Below are positions 26,890-34,403 of a stretch of 56,032 bases of DNA, one piece after another. This DNA comes from Burkholderiaceae bacterium. GTDB taxonomy: Bacteria; Pseudomonadota; Gammaproteobacteria; Burkholderiales; Burkholderiaceae_E. The first letter of the stretch is position 1. Every line of letters starts with the position of its first letter. The notes beneath the pieces are model-generated. The model was not told the DNA's origin, searched no databases, and saw nothing but the letters and a program-made list of their open reading frames with translations. A program made the position numbers and the translations under genes. The stretch covers positions 1 to 56,032 of the forward strand of contig JAJPES010000037.1 in assembly GCA_021166725.1 (NCBI GenBank). The letters run 5' to 3'.

Positions 26890-28032
26890 ATGACGACCGC
26901 TCGGAGTACCGATCGCCTGATCGCGCCTTTGTTGGGCGCGGTAGCCGACGATGCGAACTGGACCGCTTTTCTCGCGGAATTGAGCGACCAGTGCCGTTCC
27001 GAAGTCGCGATCCTGTTTCTGCACGACTACCGAAGTCATGCGGTGCCTTATTTCGCGAGCCACGGAGTGGACGAGAAAGCGAAGGCGGATTACATCGCGC
27101 GCCTGGGCGCGGTGAATCCGTGGGTCGCCGAGCAGCAGCCGATGTCCGAAGGCACCGTCGTGCTCAGTCACGAACTGGCCAGCGACGCGTCGATCCCGCG
27201 CAGCCAGTATTACGACGAGTTCCTGCGCCCACTCGGCATTCGGCATGCGGTTGGCAGCAACATCCTGAAGAGCGACGGCCGCGCCGTGAAACTCGGCGTT
27301 CTGCGCAGTCCGAAGCACGGACCGATGGGCAATCGCGAGCGCGCGCTTCTCTACAAGCTGATGCCTTCGCTGCAATCGGTGCTGCGTCTGCGCAGTCGGC
27401 TCGAAATGCTCGAGTCCCGAAACCGGATGAACTGGGCGGCGATCGAAGCCCTCGCTATCGGCGTGATCTTCCTCGATGGTTCGGGCATCGTCATCTGCAT
27501 GAACACCGCCGCGAGCGAAATCTGCCGTGCGGCCGACGGCATCTTCGTCGACGAGCAGGGGCGGCTGAGTGCGTGCGCGCAGAAGGATCGCCGGTGGCTG
27601 CGCACGACGATCGACAAGGTCCGGCGTTCTTCCGTATGCGATGCCGCTGCCGACACCCAGGTCGGATCCGTTTATCGTCGCTCCGGCCTGCAGCCGCTGT
27701 CGCTTCGGATCGAGCCCATCGGCGGTACGTCGGTGGGCGATGCCGCAGCGGCGGAGATCGTCGTGTTCGTTTGCGAACCCGATCGCTCACCGCAAGAGCT
27801 CGAGGAAGCGCTCACGGCCATCTGGTGCCTTACCGCTGCCGAATCGCGTGTTGCCGGCTGCCTGCTGCGCGGTCTTTCGCTACGGGAAGCCGCGGCGCAT
27901 CTGGGCATCGCCGAAGGAACGGCCCGATTCTTTTCCAAGCAGATCTTTGCCAAGACCTCCACGCGCGGCCAGACCGAATTCGTGCGCGTCGCGACGAAAA
28001 GCGTGGCGAGCCTGACGTGCGGGCGCAGTTGA
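26890..28032 (+). CDS. LuxR-family transcriptional regulator
   Basis: A 380-residue regulator. The C-terminal helix-turn-helix is of the LuxR/GerE type: LTAAESRVAGCLLRGLSLRE, then AAHLGIAEGTARFFSKQIFA and KTSTRGQTEFVRVA. The N-terminal 200 residues look like a GAF-type sensor (ANWTAFLAELSDQCRSEVAI), followed by a PAS-like stretch (AIEALAIGVIFLDGSGIVIC). No acyl-homoserine-lactone pocket motif is recognised. The last few residues (SLTCGRS) run into a broken vapC on the other strand, so the natural C-terminus may have been altered. It probably binds the palindrome at 26848-26869. Confidence 0.85.
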   Translation: MTTARSTDRLIAPLLGAVADDANWTAFLAELSDQCRSEVAILFLHDYRSHAVPYFASHGVDEKAKADYIARLGAVNPWVAEQQPMSEGTVVLSHELASDASIPRSQYYDEFLRPLGIRHAVGSNILKSDGRAVKLGVLRSPKHGPMGNRERALLYKLMPSLQSVLRLRSRLEMLESRNRMNWAAIEALAIGVIFLDGSGIVICMNTAASEICRAADGIFVDEQGRLSACAQKDRRWLRTTIDKVRRSSVCDAAADTQVGSVYRRSGLQPLSLRIEPIGGTSVGDAAAAEIVVFVCEPDRSPQELEEALTAIWCLTAAESRVAGCLLRGLSLREAAAHLGIAEGTARFFSKQIFAKTSTRGQTEFVRVATKSVASLTCGRS

Positions 28033-28162
28033 CCAGAGTCTCGTTCAGAACCTGCACGCTGATGACCGCGCCCTGGGCCAACCGCTTTTCGGTACGGTCG
28101 GCTTTCTTTCCTTTGTCGAGCAGGTAAAGGATGACGTTGGTGTCGAGGAAATCACCTGGCAT
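28021..28162 (-). pseudogene. vapC remnant, N-terminal third only
   Basis: ATG 28162 opens FLDTNVILYLLDKGKKADR, the first active-site aspartate and strand of a PIN toxin, then VISVQVLNETLVNCAR, and the similarity stops there. The frame continues into the antisense of the LuxR-type gene without family features. About two thirds of a typical VapC is missing. It belongs to a different VapC subgroup from the two intact copies nearby. Confidence 0.7.
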
Positions 28163-28283
28163 TCGCCTCGTCCCGACTCGAGCCTTCGGTTGCCGGCAGG
28201 CGTCCGCGGAATCTGCGCAGCGCCTTCAGCGTTTCCTCCGGAGTCGGAGCGCGGAGCACTCCAAGGCCTTCGTTCAGCGGTCC
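28152..28283 (-). pseudogene. Antitoxin remnant, C-terminal part only
   Basis: About 43 codons in the frame ending at TGA 28154-28152 read LNEGLGVLRAPTPEETLKAL, then RRFRGRLPATEGSSRDEANA. The RFRG-LP and DEANAR endings are typical of VapB-type antitoxins paired with PIN toxins. It overlaps the vapC remnant start, as in intact operons. It begins in the same frame directly after the stop of vapC-2, which has evidently replaced its 5' part. Confidence 0.6.
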
Positions 28284-28718
28284 TCACGGAGCAATCAACG
28301 CGAGGCGCGGAAAGTAGCTGGCGTAGCCGGAGCGATCGCGGGTCAGGACGGACAAATTCGCAACGGCCGCATGTGCTCCGATGTAGAAGTCTGCAAGCGG
28401 CCGCGGTCGTGAGCCGCCGCGGCTGCGATAGAGCGAAAAGGCTGTGGCCGCCAAAGCAGCACAGGACCAGGGAAGCGCGCTGCGCCACGTGTCGTATACG
28501 TCGAGCAGCGCGTCCAGCGCCTGCACGTCGGTCTTCGGCACCAGCAGCTCCGTGTAGATCACGATATTGACGTGGAGCGGAGCCCGCGTACTGCACTCTT
28601 GAAGTCGGTCGATGGCCCAGCCGTGCCAGGCGCTCTCCTCGTCGATGCAGTCGATCCAGACGTTCGTGTCCACGAGAACGCCGGCGCTGCCGTCGTAGGT
28701 CGAGAGCGCGTTCGTCAT
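28284..28718 (-). CDS. vapC: VapC PIN toxin, module 2
   Basis: A 144-residue paralogue of the toxin at 23774-24205. All PIN acids are kept: GVLVDTNVWIDCIDEES, IVIYTELLVPK, RPLADFYIGAHAA and LTRDRSGYASYFPRLALI. The two differ mainly in the N-terminal ten residues and at scattered surface positions. Here the start codon is ATG and the gap to vapB is 6 bases rather than an overlap. Its 3' end is fused directly to the truncated antitoxin at 28283. Toxins this similar may be cross-neutralised by each other's antitoxin, which is inference. Confidence 0.9.
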   Translation of the reverse strand: MTNALSTYDGSAGVLVDTNVWIDCIDEESAWHGWAIDRLQECSTRAPLHVNIVIYTELLVPKTDVQALDALLDVYDTWRSALPWSCAALAATAFSLYRSRGGSRPRPLADFYIGAHAAVANLSVLTRDRSGYASYFPRLALIAP

Positions 28719-28724
28719 CGGTGG

Positions 28725-29021
28725 CTACCGGGCGGTGCGCCGGCCGGGTTTTCTGGAGACCGGTGTCGGCTCCTCTCCGCGGATGAAAGACATGATTTCG
28801 TCCGCGCTCATTTGACGGAACTCCGGCGCGAAGCTGCGGCGAACTCGCTCGGCAGCCTTGCGGATCTCGTCACGGCGGTCGTCTCGAACGTGCGTGGCTA
28901 CGGGAGTAATGACGATCCGACCCCCTTCCAGGCCGAACGACACCGAGCTGCCGGGCCGGATGCCTGCAGCGTCCCGGATGGCCTTCGGGATAGTGACTTG
29001 ACCCTTTTCGGTGACTTGCAT
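28725..29021 (-). CDS. vapB: VapB antitoxin (AbrB/MazE fold), module 2
   Basis: A 98-residue paralogue of the antitoxin at 24202-24501. The AbrB domain is MQVTEKGQVTIPKAIRDAAG, then IRPGSSVSFGLEGGRIVITP. The toxin-binding part FAPEFRQMSADEIMSFIRGE parallels module 1. The C-terminus ends in a basic tail (SRKPGRRTAR) that differs from module 1 and may tune partner choice. It is transcribed from the promoter at 29057-29086. Confidence 0.9.
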   Translation of the reverse strand: MQVTEKGQVTIPKAIRDAAGIRPGSSVSFGLEGGRIVITPVATHVRDDRRDEIRKAAERVRRSFAPEFRQMSADEIMSFIRGEEPTPVSRKPGRRTAR

Positions 29022-29056
29022 GGGGTTGCCCCAGGAAGTAGGAATTCAGAGTAAGA

Positions 29057-29086
29057 ATTATATTCGAGCTAAAGGTCGTCGCGCAA
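29057..29086 (-). promoter_or_regulatory. Promoter of vapBC module 2
   Basis: On the minus strand a consensus -10 TATAAT (29062-29057) follows TTGCGC (29086-29081) by 18 bases. The region between it and the vapB start includes TTACT and GAATTC-like AT-rich sequence. It is one of the best -10 boxes in the window. Confidence 0.7.
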
Positions 29087-29134
29087 TCGACACTCGGTAC
29101 AGGCGTCTCATCCGTTCGGTCGAAGGTCATCCCG

Positions 29135-30139
29135 TCAAGCCGAAGCCGAGCGTTCGAGCAACCTCACCAGCGTCGTCAACGTTCGGTTCGCCGGCGTCGC
29201 CACGCCGAGCGCCGCACCGCGCGCCACCACGTATCCGTTCAGCGAATCGATCTCGGTGCGCCGACCGTTGGAGAGGTCCTGCTCCATCGACGAGCTGGCT
29301 TCGCGCATCGCTTCGCCCAGTCGCATGGCGGCGTCGTAGTGCGCGGAGGCCTCGGCGAGCGGCACCCCGTCGGCCCTCGCCACCGCCACGCACTCCTCGA
29401 TCGTCTCGCGCATGAGCTTGCGTACGTCGGCGTCGTCGACGATCGCGCCGTAGCGCGCGCGGCCCAGGGCCGAGATCGCGTTGTATGCGCAATTCATCAC
29501 CAGCTTGTCCCACAGGGCAGGGCGTACGTCGGCTTCGACGCGGCAGGCAACGCCGGCGTTCTCGAAGAGACGCGCGATCGCGCGCGTGCGCTCGGAGGGC
29601 GATGCCTCGGCAGTCGGGGGTTCCGCGGACGGCGAGCTCGCGCCGCCTTCGCCCGATCGCCGGTAGCACTCGCCGAGCACCAGATCGCCGCGCCCCGAGT
29701 GCCGCAGGTGCCCGAGCCCGCTCATCGCGGCGGCTACGTAGACGACTGCGCCGAGCGCGTCGATTCCGCTGCTGCGCATGCGTTCGACGTTGTCGACGCC
29801 GTTCTGCAGGCTGACGACGATGGCGCCGGGGCGCAGCAGTGGCATGAGTTGGCGGGCCGCGGCATCGGTGTCGCGCGTCTTCACGCAGAACAGCACGACG
29901 TCGGCGTCGCGCACGGCTTCCGGTCGCGTTTCTGCGTCGATGCGGATGCGCCGCTGCATGCCGGCGCTCTCGAAGAGCAGCCCGTCGCGGCGGATCGCAT
30001 CGACGTGCGCCGCGCGGCCGATCAGCGTGACCGGCATGCCGGCCTCGGCGAGCTTCGCGCCGAAATAGCAGCCGACGGCGCCGGCACCGTAGACCGCCAC
30101 TTTCGGCGGTCGGCCATCCGGATGATTCGAAAGGGGCAA
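29135..30139 (-). CDS. panE: 2-dehydropantoate 2-reductase family protein
   Basis: A 334-residue NADPH-dependent reductase that would reduce ketopantoate to pantoate in coenzyme A synthesis. The nucleotide-binding motif is VAVYGAGAVGCYFGAKLAEA; the conserved Lys is in VLFCVKTRDTD, followed by VSLQNGVDN. The catalytic domain shows LWDKLVMNCAYNAISALGRA and SSMEQDLSNGRRTEIDSLNG. An unusual insertion (SGEGGASSPSAEPPTAEASP, near residue 160-185) is longer than I expect. Ketopantoate reductases have many paralogues, so the substrate is likely but not certain. It is divergent from the phd gene at 30188. Confidence 0.82.
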   Translation of the reverse strand: MPLSNHPDGRPPKVAVYGAGAVGCYFGAKLAEAGMPVTLIGRAAHVDAIRRDGLLFESAGMQRRIRIDAETRPEAVRDADVVLFCVKTRDTDAAARQLMPLLRPGAIVVSLQNGVDNVERMRSSGIDALGAVVYVAAAMSGLGHLRHSGRGDLVLGECYRRSGEGGASSPSAEPPTAEASPSERTRAIARLFENAGVACRVEADVRPALWDKLVMNCAYNAISALGRARYGAIVDDADVRKLMRETIEECVAVARADGVPLAEASAHYDAAMRLGEAMREASSSMEQDLSNGRRTEIDSLNGYVVARGAALGVATPANRTLTTLVRLLERSASA

Positions 30140-30161
30140 GATGTTGTGCTCCGGCTGGTGT

Positions 30162-30180
30162 TAACGTTTGACCAACGTTA
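30162..30180. promoter_or_regulatory. Inverted repeat between panE and phd
   Basis: TAACGTT (30162-30168) and AACGTTA (30174-30180) are perfect arms around TGACC. They sit directly before the antitoxin frame, where an autorepression operator is expected. I see no convincing -10 box nearby. Confidence 0.45.
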
Positions 30181-30187
30181 GTCTAGT

Positions 30188-30442
30188 TTGCGGGGGCGTC
30201 GCTTGCCGGAAGAGGTGGTCAATCCGTACGAGGCGAAGACGCACCTTTCGCGCCTCGTCGATCGCGCCGCCTCGGGCGAAACCATCATCATCGCCAAAGC
30301 AGGAAAGCCGCTCGCGCGATTGCTGTCGATGCCGGCTCGGCGTGCGGTGCGACTCGGCTCCTTGCGGGCACGTATTCAGCTCCCGAACGATATCGGTGCC
30401 GTTGCCCGGGAAGAGATCGACGAAACGTTTAATCGTCGATAG
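30188..30442 (+). CDS. Phd/YefM-family antitoxin
   Basis: Up to 84 residues. The recognisable part is VVNPYEAKTHLSRLVDRAAS, then GETIIIAKAGKPLARLL, the N-terminal fold of Phd-type antitoxins. The C-terminal tail has the usual acidic and basic mix (AVAREEIDETFNRR). The TTG at 30188 gives the longest frame; GTG 30215 is at least as likely because homology begins there. Its stop TAG (30440-30442) overlaps the GTG of the following toxin gene by one base. That toxin is dead, so this antitoxin is unpaired. Confidence 0.8.
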   Translation: MRGRRLPEEVVNPYEAKTHLSRLVDRAASGETIIIAKAGKPLARLLSMPARRAVRLGSLRARIQLPNDIGAVAREEIDETFNRR

Positions 30443-30821
30443 TGCGTCTTCTTCTCGACACTCAGGTGTTGCTTTAGGCGCTGGCCGACCCTTCGCGGCT
30501 GCCGCTCGCCTCGCGTCGGCTGCTGTCGTCGGGCACGTCGGAAGTCTGCTTCAGCCTGGCTTCGATCTGGGAAATCGCGATCGGGTACAGCTTGGGGAAA
30601 TTGAGTTTCGACGCCGATGTCATCGCCGACGCTGCCCGAGCCGACGGCTTCGCGTGTCTCGACATTCGACGCGAGCATTTGAGCGCAGTACAGCGGTTGC
30701 CGTGGCATCATCGCGACCCGTTCGATCGTCTGCTCGTTGCGCAGAGCATGGTCGAACGGCCATCCTGTTGACCTCCGACGCTGTTCTTCCGCGGTACTGC
30801 CCGACGATCCAGTCGATCTGA
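30442..30821 (+). pseudogene. vapC: VapC PIN toxin, inactivated by an amber codon and a frameshift
   Basis: From GTG 30442 the frame reads RLLLDTQVLL, then TAG at codon 12 (30475-30477), where relatives have Trp (LLW). It then continues as an excellent PIN sequence: ALADPSRLPLASRRLLSSG, CFSLASIWEIAIGYSLGKLS, WHHRDPFDRLLVAQSMVER. Near 30760 the frame shifts, and the expected ending ILLTSDAVLPRY follows in another frame to TGA 30819-30821. The first active-site Asp is intact, but the two lesions should abolish function. The Trp codon TGG to TAG is a single-base change. Confidence 0.85.
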
Positions 30822-31014
30822 CCTGCGGCGGTGAACTCGTCGCGGTGCTTTGCGCGGGGATCGACGCGCCGGTGGCCGTTGCGCCCCCGGCACGACCCGT
30901 GCCGATTTCCGCCGCCTCGCGCCGCGCCGGTCTTATGATTCACGCCTCGCAGATCGCCCCGGCTCGACGGCCGGCTCCGCGCCCACGTACCCCGCACCCC
31001 GAAGGCCTCACCCG

Positions 31015-33261
31015 ATGCAATTCCGTTTCCCCATCGTCATCATCGACGAGGACTGGCGCGCCGATTCCGCCAGCGGCCTGGGAATCCGCGCGCTCGCCAA
31101 GGCGATCGAGGAGCAGCACTGGGAGGTGGTGGGCGGCTTCACGTACACCGACGTGTCGATGGTCGCCAACCAGGCCGCGCGCGCGTCGGCCTTCATCGTC
31201 TCGATCGACGACGAGGAACTCGTCGCCGACTCGTCCGCCGAGCCGGCGGCGGTCACCGAGCTGCGCAAGTTCATCATCGAGACGCGGCGCCGCAACGCCG
31301 ACATCCCGATCTTCCTCTTCGGCGAGACGCGCACCTCGCAGCACATCCCGAACGAGATCCTGCGCGAGCTGCACGGCTTCATCCACATGTTCGAGGACAC
31401 GCCGGAGTTCGTCGCGCGCTACATCATCCGCGAGGCGACCAACTACCTGAACTCGCTGGCGCCGCCGTTCTTCAAGGCGCTGGTGAACTACGCGCACGAC
31501 GGCTCGTATTCGTGGCACTGCCCGGGGCACTCCGGCGGCGTCGCGTTCCTGAAGAGTCCGGTGGGCCAGATGTTCCACCAGTTCTTCGGCGAGAACATGC
31601 TGCGCGCCGACGTCTGCAACGCGGTGGACGAGCTCGGGCAGCTGCTCGACCACACGGGCCCGGGGGCGGCCTCCGAGCGCAACGCGGCGCGCATCTTCAA
31701 CACCGACCATCTGTTCTTCGTGACGAACGGCACGTCCACGTCGAACAAGATCGTCTGGCATGCGACGGTGGGCAACAACGACGTCGTGCTGGTGGATCGC
31801 AACTGCCACAAGTCGATCCTGCACGCGATCACGATGACCGGGACGATTCCGATCTTCCTGCAGCCCACGCGCAATCACCTGGGCATCATCGGACCGATTC
31901 CGCTCGAGGAGTTCGACCCGGCGAACATCCAGCGCAAGATCGACGCCAATCCGCTGATCACCGACAAGAGCGCGCGTCCGCGCGTGATGACGATCACGCA
32001 GTCGACCTACGACGGCGTGGTCTACAACGTGGAGATGCTCAAGCGCACGCTGGGCAACTACATCGAGAACCTGCACTTCGACGAGGCGTGGCTGCCGCAC
32101 GCAGCGTTCCACTCGTTCTATCACGAGTTCCACGCGATCGGACCGAACCGACCGCGCAGCGCCGACACGATGATCTTCTCGACGCAGTCCACGCACAAGC
32201 TGCTCGCCGGCCTGTCGCAGGCCTCGCAGATCCTCGTGCAGGACCCGGTCAACCGCAAGCTCGACCGGCACCGCTTCAACGAAGCGTTCCTGATGCACAC
32301 GTCCACCAGCCCGCAGTACGCGATCATCGCGTCGTGCGACGTGGCCGCGGCGATGATGGAGCCGCCCGGAGGCACCGCGCTCGTCGAGGAGTCGATCTTC
32401 GAGTCGCTCGAGTTCCGTCGCGCGATGCGCAAGGTCGACGACGAATACGGCTCCGACTGGTGGTTCAAGGTCTGGGGGCCGAAGGACCTTGCCGACAACG
32501 GCATCGGCCGGCGCGAGGGCTGGTACCTGCGCTCGAACGACAAGTGGCACGGCTTCGGCAAGCTCGCCACGCATTTCACGATGCTCGACCCGATCAAGGC
32601 GACGATCGTCACGCCCGGCCTGGACATGAACGGCAAGTTCGCGCCGTCGGGCATCCCCGCGTCGATCGTCACCAAATACCTCGCCGAGCACGGCGTCGTC
32701 GTCGAGAAGACGGGGCTGTACTCGTTCTTCGTGATGTTCACGATCGGCATCACGAAGGGCCGCTGGAACACGCTCGTCACCGAACTGCAGCAGTTCAAGA
32801 CCGACTACGACACCAACCAGCCGCTGTGGCGCGTGATGCCCGAGTTCGTCCAGGCGTTCCCCGCCTACGAACGCATCGGATTGCGCGACCTCGCGTCGCA
32901 GATCCACGAGCAGTACCGCCGCTACGGAATCGCGCGCGTCACCACCGAGATGTACCTGTCGAACATGCAGCCGGCGATGCGGCCCTCGGAGGCCTTCGAG
33001 TGTCTCGCGCATCGACACGTCGAGCGCGTGCCGATCGACGAGCTCGAAGGACGCATCACGACGATGCTCGTCACGCCGTATCCGCCCGGCATCCCGCTGC
33101 TGATCCCCGGCGAGCGCTTCAACAAGCCGATCGTCGAGTACCTGAAGTTCGCGCGCGACTTCAACGCGCGCTTTCCGGGCTTCGAGACCGACGTGCACGG
33201 GCTGGTGATCGAGCTCGAGGGCGGGATGATGCGGTATTACGTGGATTGCGTGAGGGATTGA
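31015..33261 (+). CDS. Arg/Lys/Orn decarboxylase, PLP-dependent
   Basis: A 748-residue group III decarboxylase. It has an N-terminal receiver-like wing domain (FPIVIIDEDWRADSASGLGI), then the PLP domain. The PLP lysine is in TQSTHKLLAGLSQ (about residue 395), the preceding His-rich motif is SWHCPGHSGGVAF, and the cofactor-binding Asp lies in NLHFDEAWLPHA. The C-terminal domain ends YPPGIPLLIPGE. The full length agrees with inducible lysine and arginine decarboxylases (about 715-755 residues). Sequence alone does not settle which amino acid it uses. These enzymes support acid resistance and polyamine or cadaverine formation. ATG 31015 is chosen since homology starts there. Confidence 0.9.
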   Translation: MQFRFPIVIIDEDWRADSASGLGIRALAKAIEEQHWEVVGGFTYTDVSMVANQAARASAFIVSIDDEELVADSSAEPAAVTELRKFIIETRRRNADIPIFLFGETRTSQHIPNEILRELHGFIHMFEDTPEFVARYIIREATNYLNSLAPPFFKALVNYAHDGSYSWHCPGHSGGVAFLKSPVGQMFHQFFGENMLRADVCNAVDELGQLLDHTGPGAASERNAARIFNTDHLFFVTNGTSTSNKIVWHATVGNNDVVLVDRNCHKSILHAITMTGTIPIFLQPTRNHLGIIGPIPLEEFDPANIQRKIDANPLITDKSARPRVMTITQSTYDGVVYNVEMLKRTLGNYIENLHFDEAWLPHAAFHSFYHEFHAIGPNRPRSADTMIFSTQSTHKLLAGLSQASQILVQDPVNRKLDRHRFNEAFLMHTSTSPQYAIIASCDVAAAMMEPPGGTALVEESIFESLEFRRAMRKVDDEYGSDWWFKVWGPKDLADNGIGRREGWYLRSNDKWHGFGKLATHFTMLDPIKATIVTPGLDMNGKFAPSGIPASIVTKYLAEHGVVVEKTGLYSFFVMFTIGITKGRWNTLVTELQQFKTDYDTNQPLWRVMPEFVQAFPAYERIGLRDLASQIHEQYRRYGIARVTTEMYLSNMQPAMRPSEAFECLAHRHVERVPIDELEGRITTMLVTPYPPGIPLLIPGERFNKPIVEYLKFARDFNARFPGFETDVHGLVIELEGGMMRYYVDCVRD

Positions 33262-33399
33262 CGGCGCACAGGGGGGCGTAGGGCGTGGAACCCCGTCGTT
33301 TGCGCGCAATCCGGGGGCACAACGCACCTCCCCCCCGCGCAACACCGCGGCAGCCCACCGGGGCACGCCCCTCGCCGGCCCGCCGACGCTCTCACCCTT

Positions 33400-33480
33400 C
33401 GAGCAACGAGATGTTGCCTTTCTGCTCGTCGAACGCATTTCACGGACGGAAAGGCAACAAGCGGTTGCCCGACTGCGCGC
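33400..33480. repeat. Hairpin repeat, family 2 copy 1
   Basis: About 80 bases match 33729-33809 in the same orientation, roughly 65 of 80 by eye. The core 33413-33458 is an inverted repeat with arms GTTGCCTTT to AAAGGCAAC and the same CGCA loop, but about five stem positions are mismatched. The tail GGTTGCCCGAC is shared. It stands upstream of the truncated higA. Confidence 0.7.
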
Positions 33481-33518
33481 AGGCGGCGCGTGCGGGACTG
33501 GATTGCCACTGAAGACGC

Positions 33519-33686
33519 ATGATGAACCGGCCGGTCAATCGCGTGCGCGCGGTACACCCTGGAGAGATCCTGCGCGAGGACTTCCTCGCTCCTTTGGAGA
33601 TAAGTGTGAACGCGCTCGCGTTGGTCCTGGGAGTACCGGCAACGCGGATCCACGAAATCGTCAAGGAGAACCCCGCCGCGCGTTGA
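33519..33686 (+). pseudogene. HigA-family antitoxin, truncated
   Basis: A 55-codon frame starting MMNRPVNRVRAVHPGEILRE, then DFLAPLEISVNALALVLGVP and ATRIHEIVKEN. This is the N-terminal half of a HigA/VapI antitoxin, ending in the recognition helix. Relatives continue for about 40 residues (ITADTALRL and SPEFW-like parts), which are absent. No toxin gene is visible. It lies between two direct copies of hairpin family 2, as if the surrounding module had been partly deleted. Confidence 0.75.
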
Positions 33687-33728
33687 AGCGAGCGGCGTAG
33701 TACTGCACGCGCCGGCGCCGCCGAACTT

Positions 33729-33809
33729 CGAGCAACAAACCGTTGCCTTTCCGCTCGTGGAACGCATTCCACGAGCGGAAAGGCAACATACGGTTGCCCG
33801 ACCGCATGC
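33729..33809. repeat. Hairpin repeat, family 2 copy 2, with perfect 21-bp stem
   Basis: Bases 33742-33762 are the exact reverse complement of 33767-33787, with a four-base CGCA loop: a perfect 21-bp stem beginning GTTGCCTTTCC. The flanks CGAGCAAC and GGTTGCCCGAC are shared with copy 1. The remaining parts of 33262-33902 are GC-rich and show no gene beyond the higA fragment. Confidence 0.75.
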
Positions 33810-33902
33810 GTGGCGCTGTACACGCGGGCACGCTGCCGTGCACGGCCGCGCGCCCGCGCTACGCACGCCTGCACGCCGCCGCGCTTGCCGCCGCCGCGCC
33901 CC

Positions 33903-34403
33903 CTAAACGTCCACCGACCGCAACCCCGCCCCGGGATCCACCCTTGCCAGCCGCGTGCCGCTGATCACGTCGTGCAGCGCCCGCCGATCCCCGTCGACCA
34001 TCGTCCAGAGAAACGGCACCAGCAGCAGCACATACAGCCCCCGGTGCACGAAGTACCCCGCCGCCAGCGCGGCCACGTACAACGCCGCGACCACCGCGAA
34101 CCGCACGAACGCGTGCGCGAGCGACACCGGTTCGCCCGCCCGCGTCTGCAACTGCAGCGACATCGTCTTCATCGGCAGCGACCTGCGCCCCTCGCTCCAG
34201 AAGTAGCTGAAGTACACCGCCAGCACGCCCAGCGTGAACCACTGGAACACGGTGCGCAGCGCGCCCGGATGTCCGCGGAACTGCGTGAGCGCGGAGAACG
34301 CGTAGTCGGCGAACCAGACGACGCCGAACAGGATGATCGCTTCGTAGGCGCAGCCCATGAACCGGCGCCAGGGATCGGCAGCCGGCGGGAGCGCGCCCGG
34401 CAT
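33903..34403 (-). CDS. RDD-family membrane protein
   Basis: A 166-residue inner-membrane protein of the RDD family. It has hydrophobic helices (IILFGVVWFADYAF, TLGVLAVYFSYFW, AFVRFAVVAALYVAALAAGY, LYVLLLVPFLW) and the family's charged signature in DPWRRFMG, KTMSLQLQTRAG and DGDRRALHDVISGTRL. Some family members transport ions or osmolytes, but function here is unknown. The ATG at 34403 overlaps the DUF3106 stop (TGATG). It is the last gene of a minus-strand operon headed by a sigma factor. Confidence 0.85.
   Translation of the reverse strand: MPGALPPAADPWRRFMGCAYEAIILFGVVWFADYAFSALTQFRGHPGALRTVFQWFTLGVLAVYFSYFWSEGRRSLPMKTMSLQLQTRAGEPVSLAHAFVRFAVVAALYVAALAAGYFVHRGLYVLLLVPFLWTMVDGDRRALHDVISGTRLARVDPGAGLRSVDV

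Noticed and set aside
26880..28127. Alternative plus-strand frame overlapping the LuxR-type gene
   Set aside because: Arg/Ser-rich translation without motifs; the other frame encodes a clear helix-turn-helix.
33262..33520. Duplicated 3' end of the decarboxylase gene near the truncated higA
   Set aside because: Only an 8-base match (TGGATTGC) was found around 33499, too short to count alongside the clpB and tex cases.
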